This document shows, one piece after another, positions 42,033 to 52,467 of a stretch of DNA of 64,000 nt. Source of the stretch: Stentor roeselii (Eukaryota > Ciliophora > Heterotrichea > Heterotrichida > Stentoridae); the NCBI GenBank assembly GCA_006503475.1, contig RSEH01000075.1:1-64000 (forward strand). Direction: 5' to 3'. The notes beneath the pieces were generated by a model. It did no database searches and was not told the DNA's origin. It worked only from the letters and a program-made list of their open reading frames with translations. Positions within the stretch are counted from its first letter, which is position 1. Each line of letters begins with the position of its first letter. The position numbers and the translations under genes were made by a program.

Positions 42033-42219
42033 TCTTCATGTTTAAAGGGTTTTATAAATACTTATAAAGCTTAAAAATCAAGAATTTTTAAGTTTTTCAT
42101 CAAAAAAGACCTAAACTTATCGACTTTAATAAAAATTTTACTTTTATTGTCTTAAATAATATCAACTCAGCTAAAAATGCACTGATTTAAAAGCTTGATC
42201 AAAATGTCCATACTAATAA

Positions 42220-42444
42220 ATGGAATCAACACGAGGGTCAATTAGTGGCTTGTCAGAAAGTCTTCTCAGCGAGCTTTCCTTGTTAGAAAGGTAAAAAAAA
42301 CTCAGGTCATTTCAAGAAAAATTCACCAACCTTCCAAGAACCAAGGTTCTGACCGGTTCACTGGGATGGGAAAAGCATCTTGAAAATCTGGCCAATCCAA
42401 AGGAAGTCAAGTCTCAATCTTCAACACCATTGGACTTAAACTAG
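42220..42444 (+). CDS. Small spliced protein of 69 residues, unknown
   Basis: join(42220..42290, 42306..42444); the intron gtaaaaaaaactcag (42291-42305) is a canonical 15-mer. The product (MESTRGSISGLSESLLSELS, then LLERSFQEKFTNLPRTKV and on to SSTPLDLN) is hydrophilic, with one amphipathic helix of about 30 residues at the start. Splicing turns two short frames into one ending in TAG. No family is recognised; the size fits a small complex subunit. It lies between frataxin and the convergent aconitase gene. Confidence 0.7.
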
Positions 42445-42555
42445 TCTAAATAGTCTAAAATATTCTAAAATAGTCTTACTTAATTCTATATTCCATCTTT
42501 AATCCAAATTTCCTTTCCAGAATTTTCCAAAACTATTCATCTAACGATTACCTAT

Positions 42556-45228
42556 CTAGTTACTTCTCGCTAGTTTCCTCAGCACATAATTAAGAATTCC
42601 TCGATGTTTAAAGTATTCCACTTCAACATCAGTATCAACTCTCGCCTTAACGACAAAAGTTTTTCCATTATCAGTGACGACTTCAATATGTTGTTGCACT
42701 CTGACCTCTCCATTAAGTACAATATTAAACTTTTCTTCTCCAGTGAGTTCGAAAGTTGCTGCATTTTGATCATTCAAGAACTGCAAAGGCAAGACTCCCA
42801 TTCCAATAAGATTAGACCTGTGAATTCTTTCATAGCTTTCAGCGATGACTGCTTTGACTCCGAGCAAGAAGGGTCCTTTAGCTGCCCAATCACGAGAACT
42901 ACCGGAGCCGTACTCTTTTCCAGCTAAGATGATGAGAGGCACGCCTTCTGACTGGTACCTGGCACTCGCGTCGAAGATGTCAAGTTCTTCGCCGCTTGGG
43001 AGGTACTTGGTCTGGGCCCCTGGGTGACTGATAAGCGTGTTGACCAGTCTGATATTAGCAAAAGTTCCTCTTACCATGATTTCATCATTTCCTCGCCGTG
43101 CTCCATAAGAGTTAAAGTCCTTCGGCCCTACCCCTCGGGCCGTCAGGTACTTCGCAGCAGGTGAGTTCCTGGCAATGTTTCCAGCAGGTGAGATATGGTC
43201 AGTAGTAATAGAATCTCCTAATTTCAACAAACATCTCGCATCTCTTATATCTTGCACTGGAGGTACTTCAGTTGTAAGTCCTTTAAAGAAAGGTGGATTG
43301 TGAATGTAAGTACTTTCGTCTTTCCAGGAATAATGAAGACCTTCTGCTGCTTCTAAAGAGTTCCAACGGTCTGTGCCTTGAGCGATTTTCGTGTAGACTT
43401 CTGTGAACATCGCAGGCGTGATGAACTCGTGAACTGTCTTTGAGATCAACTCGCGACTAGGCCAGATGTCTCTTAAAAATACAGGATGACCTTCGCTTGT
43501 ACCTAACGGCTCAGTTTCGAAATCGATGTCGACTCTTCCGGCTAAGGCGTAGGCGACGACAAGTGGAGGACTTGCCAAGTAATTCGCTCTTGTCAATGGA
43601 TGGACTCGACCTTCGAAGTTTCTGTTTCCGGAAAGGACTGAAGCGACAACTAAGTCATTTGCAGCGATGGCTTTGCTTACTTCTTCTTCGAGTTCACCGG
43701 AGTTTCCGATGCATGTCATGCAACCGTAACCGGCAAGCGTGAAACCGAGTTCGTTTAAATAAGGAGTCACTCCTGCTAGTTCTAAGTAACGGGTCACTAC
43801 CCCGGAACCTGGGGATAGAGAGGTTTTTATGAAACTTGAAACTTTTAGACCTTTTGATACGGCGTTCTTGGCGAGAAGACCAGCAGCTAACATCACGTCT
43901 GGGTTGGAAGTGTTTGTGCATGAGGTTATTGCAGCGATTACTACTGAACCGTGAGTGATTTTTGATGGGGAGGATTTGTACTCGAATTCGCTTATGGCTT
44001 CTGGGTTTGGAACTCCGAAGCCTTTGAAGTTTACTGGACCAGTAAGGCCAGTCTTAAACTCTGCCTTCAAGTCAGTGACCGACACCCTATCATGTGGTCT
44101 CTTAGGGCCTGCCACACACGGGACGACAGTCGAAAGGTCCAACTCCAAGACAGCTCCTGAAAACACAGGGTCTTCCCCAGAGTAGTCTCTAAATAATCCA
44201 TTTGCTCTTAAATACGCCTCAATATATTGAATTCTAGTCTCACTTCTTCCTGAAATTCTCAGAAAGTCTAAAGTTTTACCGTCCATTGGGAAGTATCCCA
44301 TGGTGGCGCCGTATTCCGGAGACATGTTCGCCAATGTTGCGCGGTCGGCAATGCTCAAGCTTTCAACACCTGGCCCGAAGTACTCAACGAACTTGTTAAC
44401 AACTCCTCGTTGTCTCAACATTTTAGTCACTGTTAGAACCAAGTCTGTCGCTGTTGCTACTTCTGAAAGTTTTCCTGTGAATCGGAAACCTACGACTTCT
44501 GGAAGGACCATTGAAATGCTTTGGCCTAACATTACTGCTTCTGCTTCGATACCTCCTACACCCCAACCGACTACTCCTGCTCCGTTGATCATGGTAGTGT
44601 GAGAGTCAGTTCCAACAACTGAATCAGGGTAAAGCAGTCCATCCCTATCAAAAATAATCCTAGCCAGATATTCCAAGTTAACCTGATGCACAATTCCAGA
44701 TCCAGGTGGAACAATAAGTAAATTTTCAAAAGCCTTTTGTCCCCATTTCAAGAATTCAAATCTTTCTCTATTCCTATTGAACTCGAACTCTTCATTTTGT
44801 TGAAGTGCTTCCAACGACCTTGCAACATCGACTTGAATAGAATGGTCAATGACAAGGTCAACAGGGCAAAGTGGATTAATTCTAGAAGGGTTTCCTCCGA
44901 TAGACCTGAAGGCATCTCTCATGGCAGCGAGATCCACAACAGCAGGGACACCAGTGAAGTCCTGCAGCAAGACTCTAGCAGGTTTAAAAGGAATTTCAAT
45001 GTCTTGCTTTGAAGTCTGCTCCCAGTTCAAGATATTCTCAACGTCTGAGGCTTTCACCTCGAATTCATCGCAGTTCCTTATCGCGCTTTCCAGAAGGATA
45101 CGGATTGAATAAGGAAGACGAGACAATCGAGGGTCTTCCAAGGATTGAATGTTGTAATACTTGAATGTCCTGTCACCTACTTGAAGCTCTTTAAGACATC
45201 GTGAATCGAACGGATTCGCACTAGCCAT
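42556..45228 (-). CDS. ACO1: Aconitate hydratase, cytosolic/IRP1 type
   Basis: An 890-residue [4Fe-4S] enzyme that isomerises citrate and isocitrate. All three cluster cysteines are visible, in [15 protein letters not shown] and in [11 protein letters not shown]. Other motifs are [39 protein letters not shown] and [16 protein letters not shown]. The N-terminus ([23 protein letters not shown]) matches cytosolic aconitase/IRP1 and lacks an evident mitochondrial presequence. IRP1-type RNA binding cannot be judged. It is back to back with the AlkB-like gene, with a 91-bp G-rich spacer. Confidence 0.97.
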   Translation of the reverse strand: MASANPFDSRCLKELQVGDRTFKYYNIQSLEDPRLSRLPYSIRILLESAIRNCDEFEVKASDVENILNWEQTSKQDIEIPFKPARVLLQDFTGVPAVVDLAAMRDAFRSIGGNPSRINPLCPVDLVIDHSIQVDVARSLEALQQNEEFEFNRNRERFEFLKWGQKAFENLLIVPPGSGIVHQVNLEYLARIIFDRDGLLYPDSVVGTDSHTTMINGAGVVGWGVGGIEAEAVMLGQSISMVLPEVVGFRFTGKLSEVATATDLVLTVTKMLRQRGVVNKFVEYFGPGVESLSIADRATLANMSPEYGATMGYFPMDGKTLDFLRISGRSETRIQYIEAYLRANGLFRDYSGEDPVFSGAVLELDLSTVVPCVAGPKRPHDRVSVTDLKAEFKTGLTGPVNFKGFGVPNPEAISEFEYKSSPSKITHGSVVIAAITSCTNTSNPDVMLAAGLLAKNAVSKGLKVSSFIKTSLSPGSGVVTRYLELAGVTPYLNELGFTLAGYGCMTCIGNSGELEEEVSKAIAANDLVVASVLSGNRNFEGRVHPLTRANYLASPPLVVAYALAGRVDIDFETEPLGTSEGHPVFLRDIWPSRELISKTVHEFITPAMFTEVYTKIAQGTDRWNSLEAAEGLHYSWKDESTYIHNPPFFKGLTTEVPPVQDIRDARCLLKLGDSITTDHISPAGNIARNSPAAKYLTARGVGPKDFNSYGARRGNDEIMVRGTFANIRLVNTLISHPGAQTKYLPSGEELDIFDASARYQSEGVPLIILAGKEYGSGSSRDWAAKGPFLLGVKAVIAESYERIHRSNLIGMGVLPLQFLNDQNAATFELTGEEKFNIVLNGEVRVQQHIEVVTDNGKTFVVKARVDTDVEVEYFKHRGILNYVLRKLARSN

Positions 45229-45319
45229 TTATTTTACTATTAATTTCATGTGGATTTCGAGTGTTGTTGATTAATTGGGGAATGCAAGTGGATGAAAATA
45301 GGGTTTTGGGGAATTTTAT

Positions 45320-46528
45320 ATGGTGAAGTTTTATAGTTGGAGAAAGATGGTCAGGGCTTACCTCGATTTTCATGTGCCTTATTATATCAATTCTTTTATT
45401 GTTCTTTCTTTGATTTTCTCGTTCGAGTCACATCGGAATCAGTTTTTCGGACTTTGGGTTATTTACGCTGTGCTTCCTTTAATCGACATGGTTATTCCAA
45501 ATGATAATATCAACCCGACACCTGAAGAATCAAAAATTCTTGCAAAGCAGTTCAAATGGAAAATTCCGTTATATTTGTTTATCTTAGTTGAGTGGTATGC
45601 AGCTTATTTTAGTTTATGGATCTGCACGACTTTTGAACTTACTGCTTTTCAATTATTTATTCATGTGATAAGTCTCGGGCATACTCATGCAATAGGCTTT
45701 CTGTTCGCTCATGAATTATTTCACAAGAAGAATAAATTCGATGTTACCTTGGGGACCTTTGATATGTTGAAAAACCTTTACATGCATTTTCACTTGGAGC
45801 ACATCTACGGCCATCATAAGTATGTCTCGACGCCGGAAGACCCGGCAACAGCTCGAATGAATCAGTCTCTTTACTCGTTTTTATATCAGACAATCACTGG
45901 AAGCTTCAGAAATTCATTATCTAGGGAAATTTCTAAGCTGAAATCAAGGAACCTGTCATTTTTTTCTTTGTCGAATCGGATGTTGAGCTATTTTTTACTG
46001 GAAATTTTGATTGTTTGTTTGGTTTATTTGAGATTTGGAAGGATGGGTGTTTTGATCTTTGTTTGTGAAGCGGCTTTTGCGATTTTTATACTTGAGACGA
46101 TTAATTATATTAGACATTATGGACTTATGAGGAAAGAAATCAGTCCTGGGGTTTATGAACAGGTTAGTATTAAACATTCTTGGAATGCACCTCAGTGGCT
46201 TCATAATTGTATTTTACTTAAGTTGCAACGTCATTCGGATCATCATGCGAATTCTTATAAACCTTATCAATGTCTTGAAAGTCTTGAAAATAGTCCAACT
46301 CTTCCAGGCGGTTACATCGGTTTAATAACCCTAGCGCTGATCTCACCCCTCTGGTTCTTCATAATAAACCCAATCGCCAAAGAAGCAACTCTAGAAAAGC
46401 CTCCAAAATCCTCAACCTTCTCAAAATGTTCAACCCATTACAAGATCTGGATAATCTCTCAATCCATATTCTTCACCCTTCTCCTTCGTTTCGGAGAAAC
46501 CTCTCAATTCAAGAAACTAGTTAATTAG
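45320..46528 (+). CDS. AlkB-like membrane di-iron monooxygenase
   Basis: A 402-residue integral membrane protein of the alkane hydroxylase/fatty acid desaturase superfamily. All histidine boxes are present: HELFHK, HLEHIYGHHKYVSTPEDPATA, the NYIRHYGL segment and LQRHSDHHAN. TPEDPATA and LQRHSDHH are typical of AlkB-type alkane 1-monooxygenases, which place oxygen on terminal carbons using a rubredoxin. Five or six membrane segments lie around the boxes. The natural substrate in a ciliate is unknown; fatty alkyl chains are plausible. The start ATG 45320 follows a C-poor leader. Confidence 0.93.
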   Translation: MVKFYSWRKMVRAYLDFHVPYYINSFIVLSLIFSFESHRNQFFGLWVIYAVLPLIDMVIPNDNINPTPEESKILAKQFKWKIPLYLFILVEWYAAYFSLWICTTFELTAFQLFIHVISLGHTHAIGFLFAHELFHKKNKFDVTLGTFDMLKNLYMHFHLEHIYGHHKYVSTPEDPATARMNQSLYSFLYQTITGSFRNSLSREISKLKSRNLSFFSLSNRMLSYFLLEILIVCLVYLRFGRMGVLIFVCEAAFAIFILETINYIRHYGLMRKEISPGVYEQVSIKHSWNAPQWLHNCILLKLQRHSDHHANSYKPYQCLESLENSPTLPGGYIGLITLALISPLWFFIINPIAKEATLEKPPKSSTFSKCSTHYKIWIISQSIFFTLLLRFGETSQFKKLVN

Positions 46529-46550
46529 ATCTTCTCACTCATAAACTTTA

Positions 46551-48182
46551 ATGGGAAAAAATCACTCAGCCCCTGCAACGCCTTTCACAGCTCCAAAGCC
46601 ACGCAGAAGTCTTCAAAAACACGAAGCGAGTCACGACCTGCGAATATTGACAGACGTTGACGATATCTTACTGAGAAATCTCGATTTTTCAATGACCTGT
46701 GGCTGGCTGCTCTCCGAAGCAATCCGCGAGTACCAAGGCGAAAAGTCGCTTGTGGCACTCAAGACTCGCTCAGGTCTCGACATCATCGACGAGTGGCTCC
46801 TGAGGTTTGAAAAGTCTTTGAAACCTTTGAGAGAAGTTCATGAGTTAGTCGCTATTTTCGCTGACGACGCTTTTGATGCAGAAGGAGACACTTTTCACTC
46901 TATTAAAAACTTCAAGGTCTTGAAGTTACTTGGAATCGGGTCGTCTAGTCATGTTTATCTTTGTAGGAAGAAGGACACTGGCATTTTGTATGCTGTTAAA
47001 GTTGTGGGAAAAGCAGAAGTTTTGGCAAATTCGAGACTGGAAAAAGTTATTTCGGAAAGAATGATTTTGAGTCAGATTTCTAATTGTTTTATTGTCAAGT
47101 TGCACTGGGCTTTTCAGAGTGTAAGGGGTATTTAGGAGTCGAATTTGTTCTTTGTTTTTGGATTTTGTCCTGGAGGAGAACTCGCTTTTCATTTGAAAAA
47201 TATTGGAAGACTTACTGAAAATCAGGGAAAGTTTTACTTTGCGGAAATTTTTACTGCTATTGAGTACTTGCATAAAAATAATGTGATTTTTAATAATCTC
47301 AAAGCGGAGAATATTATGCTTGATATTGATGGTCACATCAAACTAGTTGATTTCAGCAAAGCCTCAGCCCGTTTATGGGAAGACTCAATAACCTTCACAC
47401 TAGGTGCAGCCCGAGACGTCGGTTTCGACGAGCTCCAAGAAGAAAAATCTCGTGACTACCTCAGCATAGGTTCTTTTTTATACGAGCTGCTAACATCAAA
47501 CAAGCCAGACCTATCAAGACTAACATTTCCAAAATATCTAAGTGAAAATTGTGTCTCTATTCTCAGCCTTCTTCTACTTCAACCTTCAAACGTCACATTC
47601 GAAGAAATAAAAAATCACAACTGGTGTCAAGGGATCGACTGGCAAAAAATCAGCAGAAAACGAGGATCGCCTCCATTTCGTCCTAACTTCAAAAGGTCCA
47701 ACTTCCCTCATTTCGACATGAAAAACATAAACATTATGGACTCAAGTTACGAAGAGTACATCAGAGGATTTGACTTCATGACGAAAGAAATCGAAAAATG
47801 TTTTTCAAATATCGGAGAAATGGTTTTAGAGTCAAATGTCACGAGTGAAAGAAATAGCACTGATGCTGAAGATACTTTTAATACACTTGCTTCTCTCAGG
47901 TCTTTCAATAACTCAAGTCGACTTGATAATCTTGATGGAAGCCAGTCTTTTCTTATGCAAAGAAATGTTACGAAGGATGAAAGGAAGTCGAGTTTTAAAA
48001 GTGTCAGTCCTGTTGAAAGAAATTCAAGGTTTTTCTCGTTGAAGAGGTACTTTGGAGAGGTCTCTGGATTGAAGAGGTTGTTTAAAGAAGATATGCCGAG
48101 AGCTGAGAATCTTAATGAGTTGATTCAGAGTGATGGGAAAATGAGAGAAGTACTTAGGAAGAAAATTGTAAACATAAAATAA
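46551..48182 (+). CDS. AGC-family pseudokinase with predicted N-myristoylation site
   Basis: join(46551..47120, 47136..48182); the intron 47121-47135 reads gtaaggggtatttag. It encodes 538 residues. The N-terminus MGKNHSAP fits an N-myristoylation signal. The kinase fold starts near 121: GIGSSSHV (128-135) with the glycine loop mostly lost, Lys150 in YAVKVV, and AGC-like FCPGGELAFHLKN. Catalytic residues are replaced: the YRDLKPEN equivalent reads FNNLKAEN (242-249) and DFG reads DFS (262-264). No APE motif follows. It resembles PKA/PKB-type kinases but should be inactive, acting perhaps as a membrane-tethered scaffold. The tail (about 390-538) is Ser/Asn-rich. Confidence 0.88.
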
Positions 48183-48389
48183 ATATTGAATAGGTGATTG
48201 TTAAATAAACGAAGATTTTTGAAGGGGTTTATTTAATTTCAGGAAATTTTGGGAGATATTAGTAGATTAATGTTTTTTTTATTGTTGGATAGAAGTAAAT
48301 AGTGAATAGATGATAGTTTTGGATTAAATGATGAAAAAATGATCTGCTTATCGATAATGATCTGATATAAAATTGTCCAAAACTAAAAT
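48183..48389. other. Spacer, 3' flank of the pseudokinase gene
   Basis: About 200 bp of G/T-rich then AT-rich DNA; nothing recognisable. Confidence 0.5.
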
Positions 48390-48563
48390 ATGTCAGACAT
48401 TTTTCTGTTGCATTTTATAATACCACTAAACATGGAACATCTAAAGGACATGCCAGAAAATTTATAATCATCTGAAAACAACCTAACGCGTCAATGGATA
48501 GACCTACAAACAGGGTCTTTATGTGTCTCTAAACTTAGAGAAAGAGAATTTCCATTAAGGTGA
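48390..48563 (+). pseudogene. Short coding-like frame with one internal TAA
   Basis: From ATG 48390 a single frame runs 58 codons to TGA 48561 (MSDIFLLHFIIPLNMEHLKD, then MPENL, TAA at 48465, and SSENNLTRQWIDLQTGSLCV to FPLR). Only one in-frame stop in AT-rich DNA, and a balanced composition after it, suggest a gene or recent pseudogene. No GT-AG micro-intron removes the TAA. It lies between convergent genes, 10 nt from the DNase II stop. It could be chance. Confidence 0.35.
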
Positions 48564-48572
48564 TTTATTAAG

Positions 48573-49607
48573 CTAACAACTATCATACTTGGTAGTGATA
48601 CTCTTGTGGTAATCATAAAGCTGTTGGTTGAAGATGCATAATGATCCACCTCCTCGCACCCATTGCGAAGTCATCCTATTCATGTCACTATAGCATACAA
48701 TAGGATTTGTAATTCCAATGGCCCATTTGGAGTGGTCGTAATAGCTTGTCCACCAGTAGTTTCCAATCGAAATTTCATCAATATTCAAGTTCTTATACTT
48801 GTAACTGGGAGGACAGAAGTCCGCTTCCCATGGGCGTCCCCATGTTTCACACATGAATCCGTCTTGGTAGTAAGGCGAAATCACCTGCTCGTAAATATCA
48901 AGGTTTGAGGCACCTGACTTCGAAAAATATCGAAACTCGAAGCCTCCTGGCGTCAGAAAACTAAATCCTGAGAAGAATGGAGATGATGAGATTGAACGAT
49001 TATTGACCAGTAAAGAGATGTTTGAATTTTGTTGAAGGATTCGACTTGCATATACATTTGGAAGAGCGATACTCATCTCGCCTGCTAAGGTGAAGAGGTC
49101 TGAAGTCTTTAGTTTCACGCAGAACATGTGCTGGCCATACATCATTTGGGAGTTTCCGATGTCAGTTGTTACTGAATAAAAATTACTGAAGTTTTCTGAG
49201 CTCACATTAGGAAACTGAGGAAAACTATGCAAGATATAAATCGCTTCAGTGCTGGTATATGCTAAAATGCCCTTCAAATGACCATTTCCAAAGTTATACA
49301 CAGGACAGGCCGGGGCGGGACAATCACTGCATAGGAATTACTTGAAAGCAACAAATGATATGGACTTATCAGAGTTTATTTGAGATAGAGTCCTTACCAT
49401 AGCACTTGAAACATTCAAGGGCTGACTGGAGAATTTATAGCCAAGAGTATTCGTGTCAAGGTAAATATAAGACTTTCCTGGAAGTGGAGGCACGTTAGCG
49501 ATTTGAGGAGCTTTTAGAATCGCCCAAAAGTCTTTTGAATTGCCTGAATCGTCGAGGCAGTCTAAAGCAAAGACACTTAAGTGGAAAGCTAAGAAGAGAA
49601 GAGCCAT
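48573..49607 (-). CDS. Deoxyribonuclease II (secreted/lysosomal)
   Basis: Complement of join(48573..49326, 49342..49607); the intron 49327-49341 reads gtaattcctatgcag. It encodes 339 residues. A signal peptide (MALLFLAFHLSVFA) is followed by CLDDSGNSKDFWAILK, matching the DNase II start (C-x-D-x-G-x-x-x-D-W/F). After splicing, AFNDCPAPACPV leads to NGHLKGIL (equivalent to the first catalytic His motif), then YGQHMFCV, the catalytic YYDHSKWAIG, CYSDMNRM and RGGGSLC. This acid endonuclease cuts DNA to 3'-phosphate ends in phagolysosomes, fitting a phagotrophic ciliate. Confidence 0.95.
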
Positions 49608-49876
49608 TTATGTGATGTACGTCATCAAAATAAAATCACCATAACATAAAAACAAGAGATAAAGTAAATTTTCGTTGTTACTTCACACAAAAACTCAATC
49701 TAACTAGTATAGATAATTTCAAATTTAGTGAAAAATTATTAATTAAAATAAACAACAAATAATCCAAAATCAAATACGCCAAAAAAATTAATTTATTCTC
49801 CAACAATAAAAAGATTTAAAATTTTTCCAGAATCAAACCATCCATAATCAATATTCCATAATTCTAATAAACACTA

Positions 49877-52444
49877 TTAAAAACCTTTCGTAAACGAGTT
49901 GATATTTCTATCATTATCCTGAATCGACAAGTTCCTCATCATTCCTTCATCAATATCTCCTTTATAGTCCACAAAGCAAGTTTCCCTTGAAATATCTTTT
50001 TTAATCTTATAGCATTTATCAAGATGAATAAACAAAGTAAGCAAATCATCCCTAGACTTAAGCGGTTCCATAAATGCAGTTTCAATCATCTGATTAGCAA
50101 GAAAAGTGAAAAACCTAATCTCAGGGACATCAGGCAAGTTCTCCAAAAAAAATCTCTGCAGCGAAGACTCAAAAGAAACATTTGCCAACTTATGCGCCTT
50201 TCCAAGTTTCCTGATCTCTTCATTGAAAATTTTCATAAAACAAGCCGGGTTTTCAACCTGATCTTTAACAAGGATAATCAAAGCATAAGCCCTAATGATA
50301 TCAAACTCACTATTAACCTTCCCCGAGCAAGAAAACAAAACCGTCATTGCACTTTCAACAGTTTCTTGCATATTCCAGTCAAGATCACTGACAAGCACCC
50401 AATGAACAGCCTGTTCAACCGCTTGAATAACAAAAAAAAATCTCAGAATCTGCAACTTTTCATCACTTGTTAGAATTTCTATGACTTTTGACAACTCGCT
50501 GAATAAAACTTACTATAAAGCATCAGCAGAGTACATCTCGAACAAGTTCCTGTTGTCAATCGGGACCACTTTCGGATGAAGACAAGTGTCAAGACACCAA
50601 AAACCTCGAACATAGTGCAAGTCGACTTGTTCTACAAAAAAATCAGCGACGAAGTCATTTGTGAAAGTTTTTACCTCTAAAGAAACATGTTCTAGTTCGA
50701 ATAGAAAATAAAGGAAAAAACGAATGAAGATGGACTCAGGGCAGGTTATCAGCAAGTTGATCAGAGAATGAGTTGAAAGCTGATTTTTTATATCTTCAGA
50801 AACTTCTTCTGGCAAGTCTGAAGTCCACAGGTCGAGGTTGAGATGATTGACTGAAGGCACTGCAGAAGGAGGAAGGCTTAAGAGACTTCTTCGATGTGAG
50901 TTCCAGTCGAGTCCTTCGAACTTGTCAAGTAAATTGTACCTGTTAAGCCAGATGATAACTCGACAGATAAAAACTGATTTTGATATCTCTTCATTGCAAA
51001 GTTCACTTTTCGTCCGTCTTTCTACAGCTTTCGCGATTTTTTCATATTCCAAGAAATTACTTAAACACCTTTCAAGGTTTTGAAGACTTTCCTCTTCCCC
51101 TTGCAGTAAACTCGGAATCAAAACAGTGATCAAAGCATTTTTTCTCCTCTTCACCTCATTTTTCACCCAATTATCTACAATTTGAACATACTCCTCCTGC
51201 AACAAGAAACTATCTCCAACTTCCCTCAATAAAGAGTCTGAAATAACAGCACCTTGGTCAAGTCCAACAAGAATATCCATGATTTTCAAGTCCTCATCCG
51301 AATAATCACTATCAATTCCTTCCGCTTCTTCCATCTCAGCGAATTCCCGAATGACTTTATTAAGCAAGTCAGGTTTTTGCCAAATAGAGACCTCTACACA
51401 ATTCTCTGAGATTTCAGCAGCGATTTTTCCTAGTTTTGAAGAAGTAAGAGCCATGGTCTGTACTTCTGAGCCTGCGCTGATGACCATGCACAAGTCGCAT
51501 CCAGTTTCTTTCGGAGTGTGAAACAAGCTGAGTTCAGGGACTGCGAAACAAAGCACGTCTCGAAGTTCCCTGACGTCCATGTCCGACTGGTAGATGAGGT
51601 TCATTTCACGTCCACCGGCGTAGGTGAACAGGCAGAGGTCTCCGACGTTGAGAGTTAAAATAAAGACACAGCTGTTGTCCAAGCAAGTCATTTCTAAAAG
51701 ACTCGGGTTTCCTTCGAAAGAAGTTGAAAAATGCTCGTAGTAGTCGGTCTGGTCGTCGCTATGTGCTATTGCTTTGAACCCTGCTGGGGACTCTGAGAAA
51801 AGGATGAAGTAGTTCTTGTTGTTGTAGCTGAGAAGATTTATTGAGACTAGGTTTCCTGTGTCTTCCATTTTTGGAAGGGAATCTTTGCTGCCGTCTTTGT
51901 TTATTAGCTTTACTTGACCGTTGGAAAGACCGCAGGCTATTAGGATGTCGTCGTTTAGGATAAAGTGCTTCAGGCTTAGCACTTTTGGACTTTCTGTCTC
52001 GAAGACTCGGAATAAAGATACTCGGATACCGTTTTGGATCCAATGAACCTGGTTCGAGTCGGTTCCGCAGATGTAGGTCTGTGACTAGGTAGTGGTTACG
52101 TCTAGGTGCTCGATGCTTATCACTCGATCTTTTGAGCAGGAGTAAGTAAACATCGAAATAGAATTAATGTGAAAAGACTGCACCAAGGAAGACGAGCCAC
52201 TATGACTGACAATATAACAATGCTGTCCAAACAACTCAACAAAAGCAATAATCCTAGAATTATTCGAGACAACTCGCGCCAACTCCAAAGTACTTAAATT
52301 GACAATTCTTTCTAATCCTTACCTCAAATCACCTCGATGCCAGACAAACAATCCAAAACTAGTGAGTTTTGAATGAATTTCAGGGTATTTCAAATGAACC
52401 CAGTCCTCAAGTCCCCTGATTTTATGTCTAACAATGACAGACAT
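49877..52444 (-). CDS. Beta-propeller/alpha-solenoid protein, possibly a nucleoporin (four exons)
   Basis: Complement of join(49877..50498, 50514..52084, 52100..52307, 52323..52444). The introns are gtaagttttattcag, gtaaccactacctag and gtaaggattagaaag, each 15 nt. It encodes 840 residues from MSVIVRHKIRGLEDWVHLKY. The first 340 or so residues are beta-rich with degenerate propeller blades (ILIACGLSNGQVKLINKDG, CVFILTLNVGDLCLFTYAGG). The remainder is helical (VDNWVKNEVKRRKNALITV, IFIRFFLYFLFELEHV, ILRFFFVIQAVEQAVHWVL). This plan fits large scaffold nucleoporins (Nup160/Nup120, Nup133) or coat proteins. The orthologue is uncertain. Confidence 0.72.
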
Positions 52445-52467
52445 TTATTTCTAACACCCAAATAAAA

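Noticed and set aside
43497-45112. Several open frames antisense to aconitase
   Set aside because: They are shadows of a highly conserved gene with low AT content and show no independent motif.
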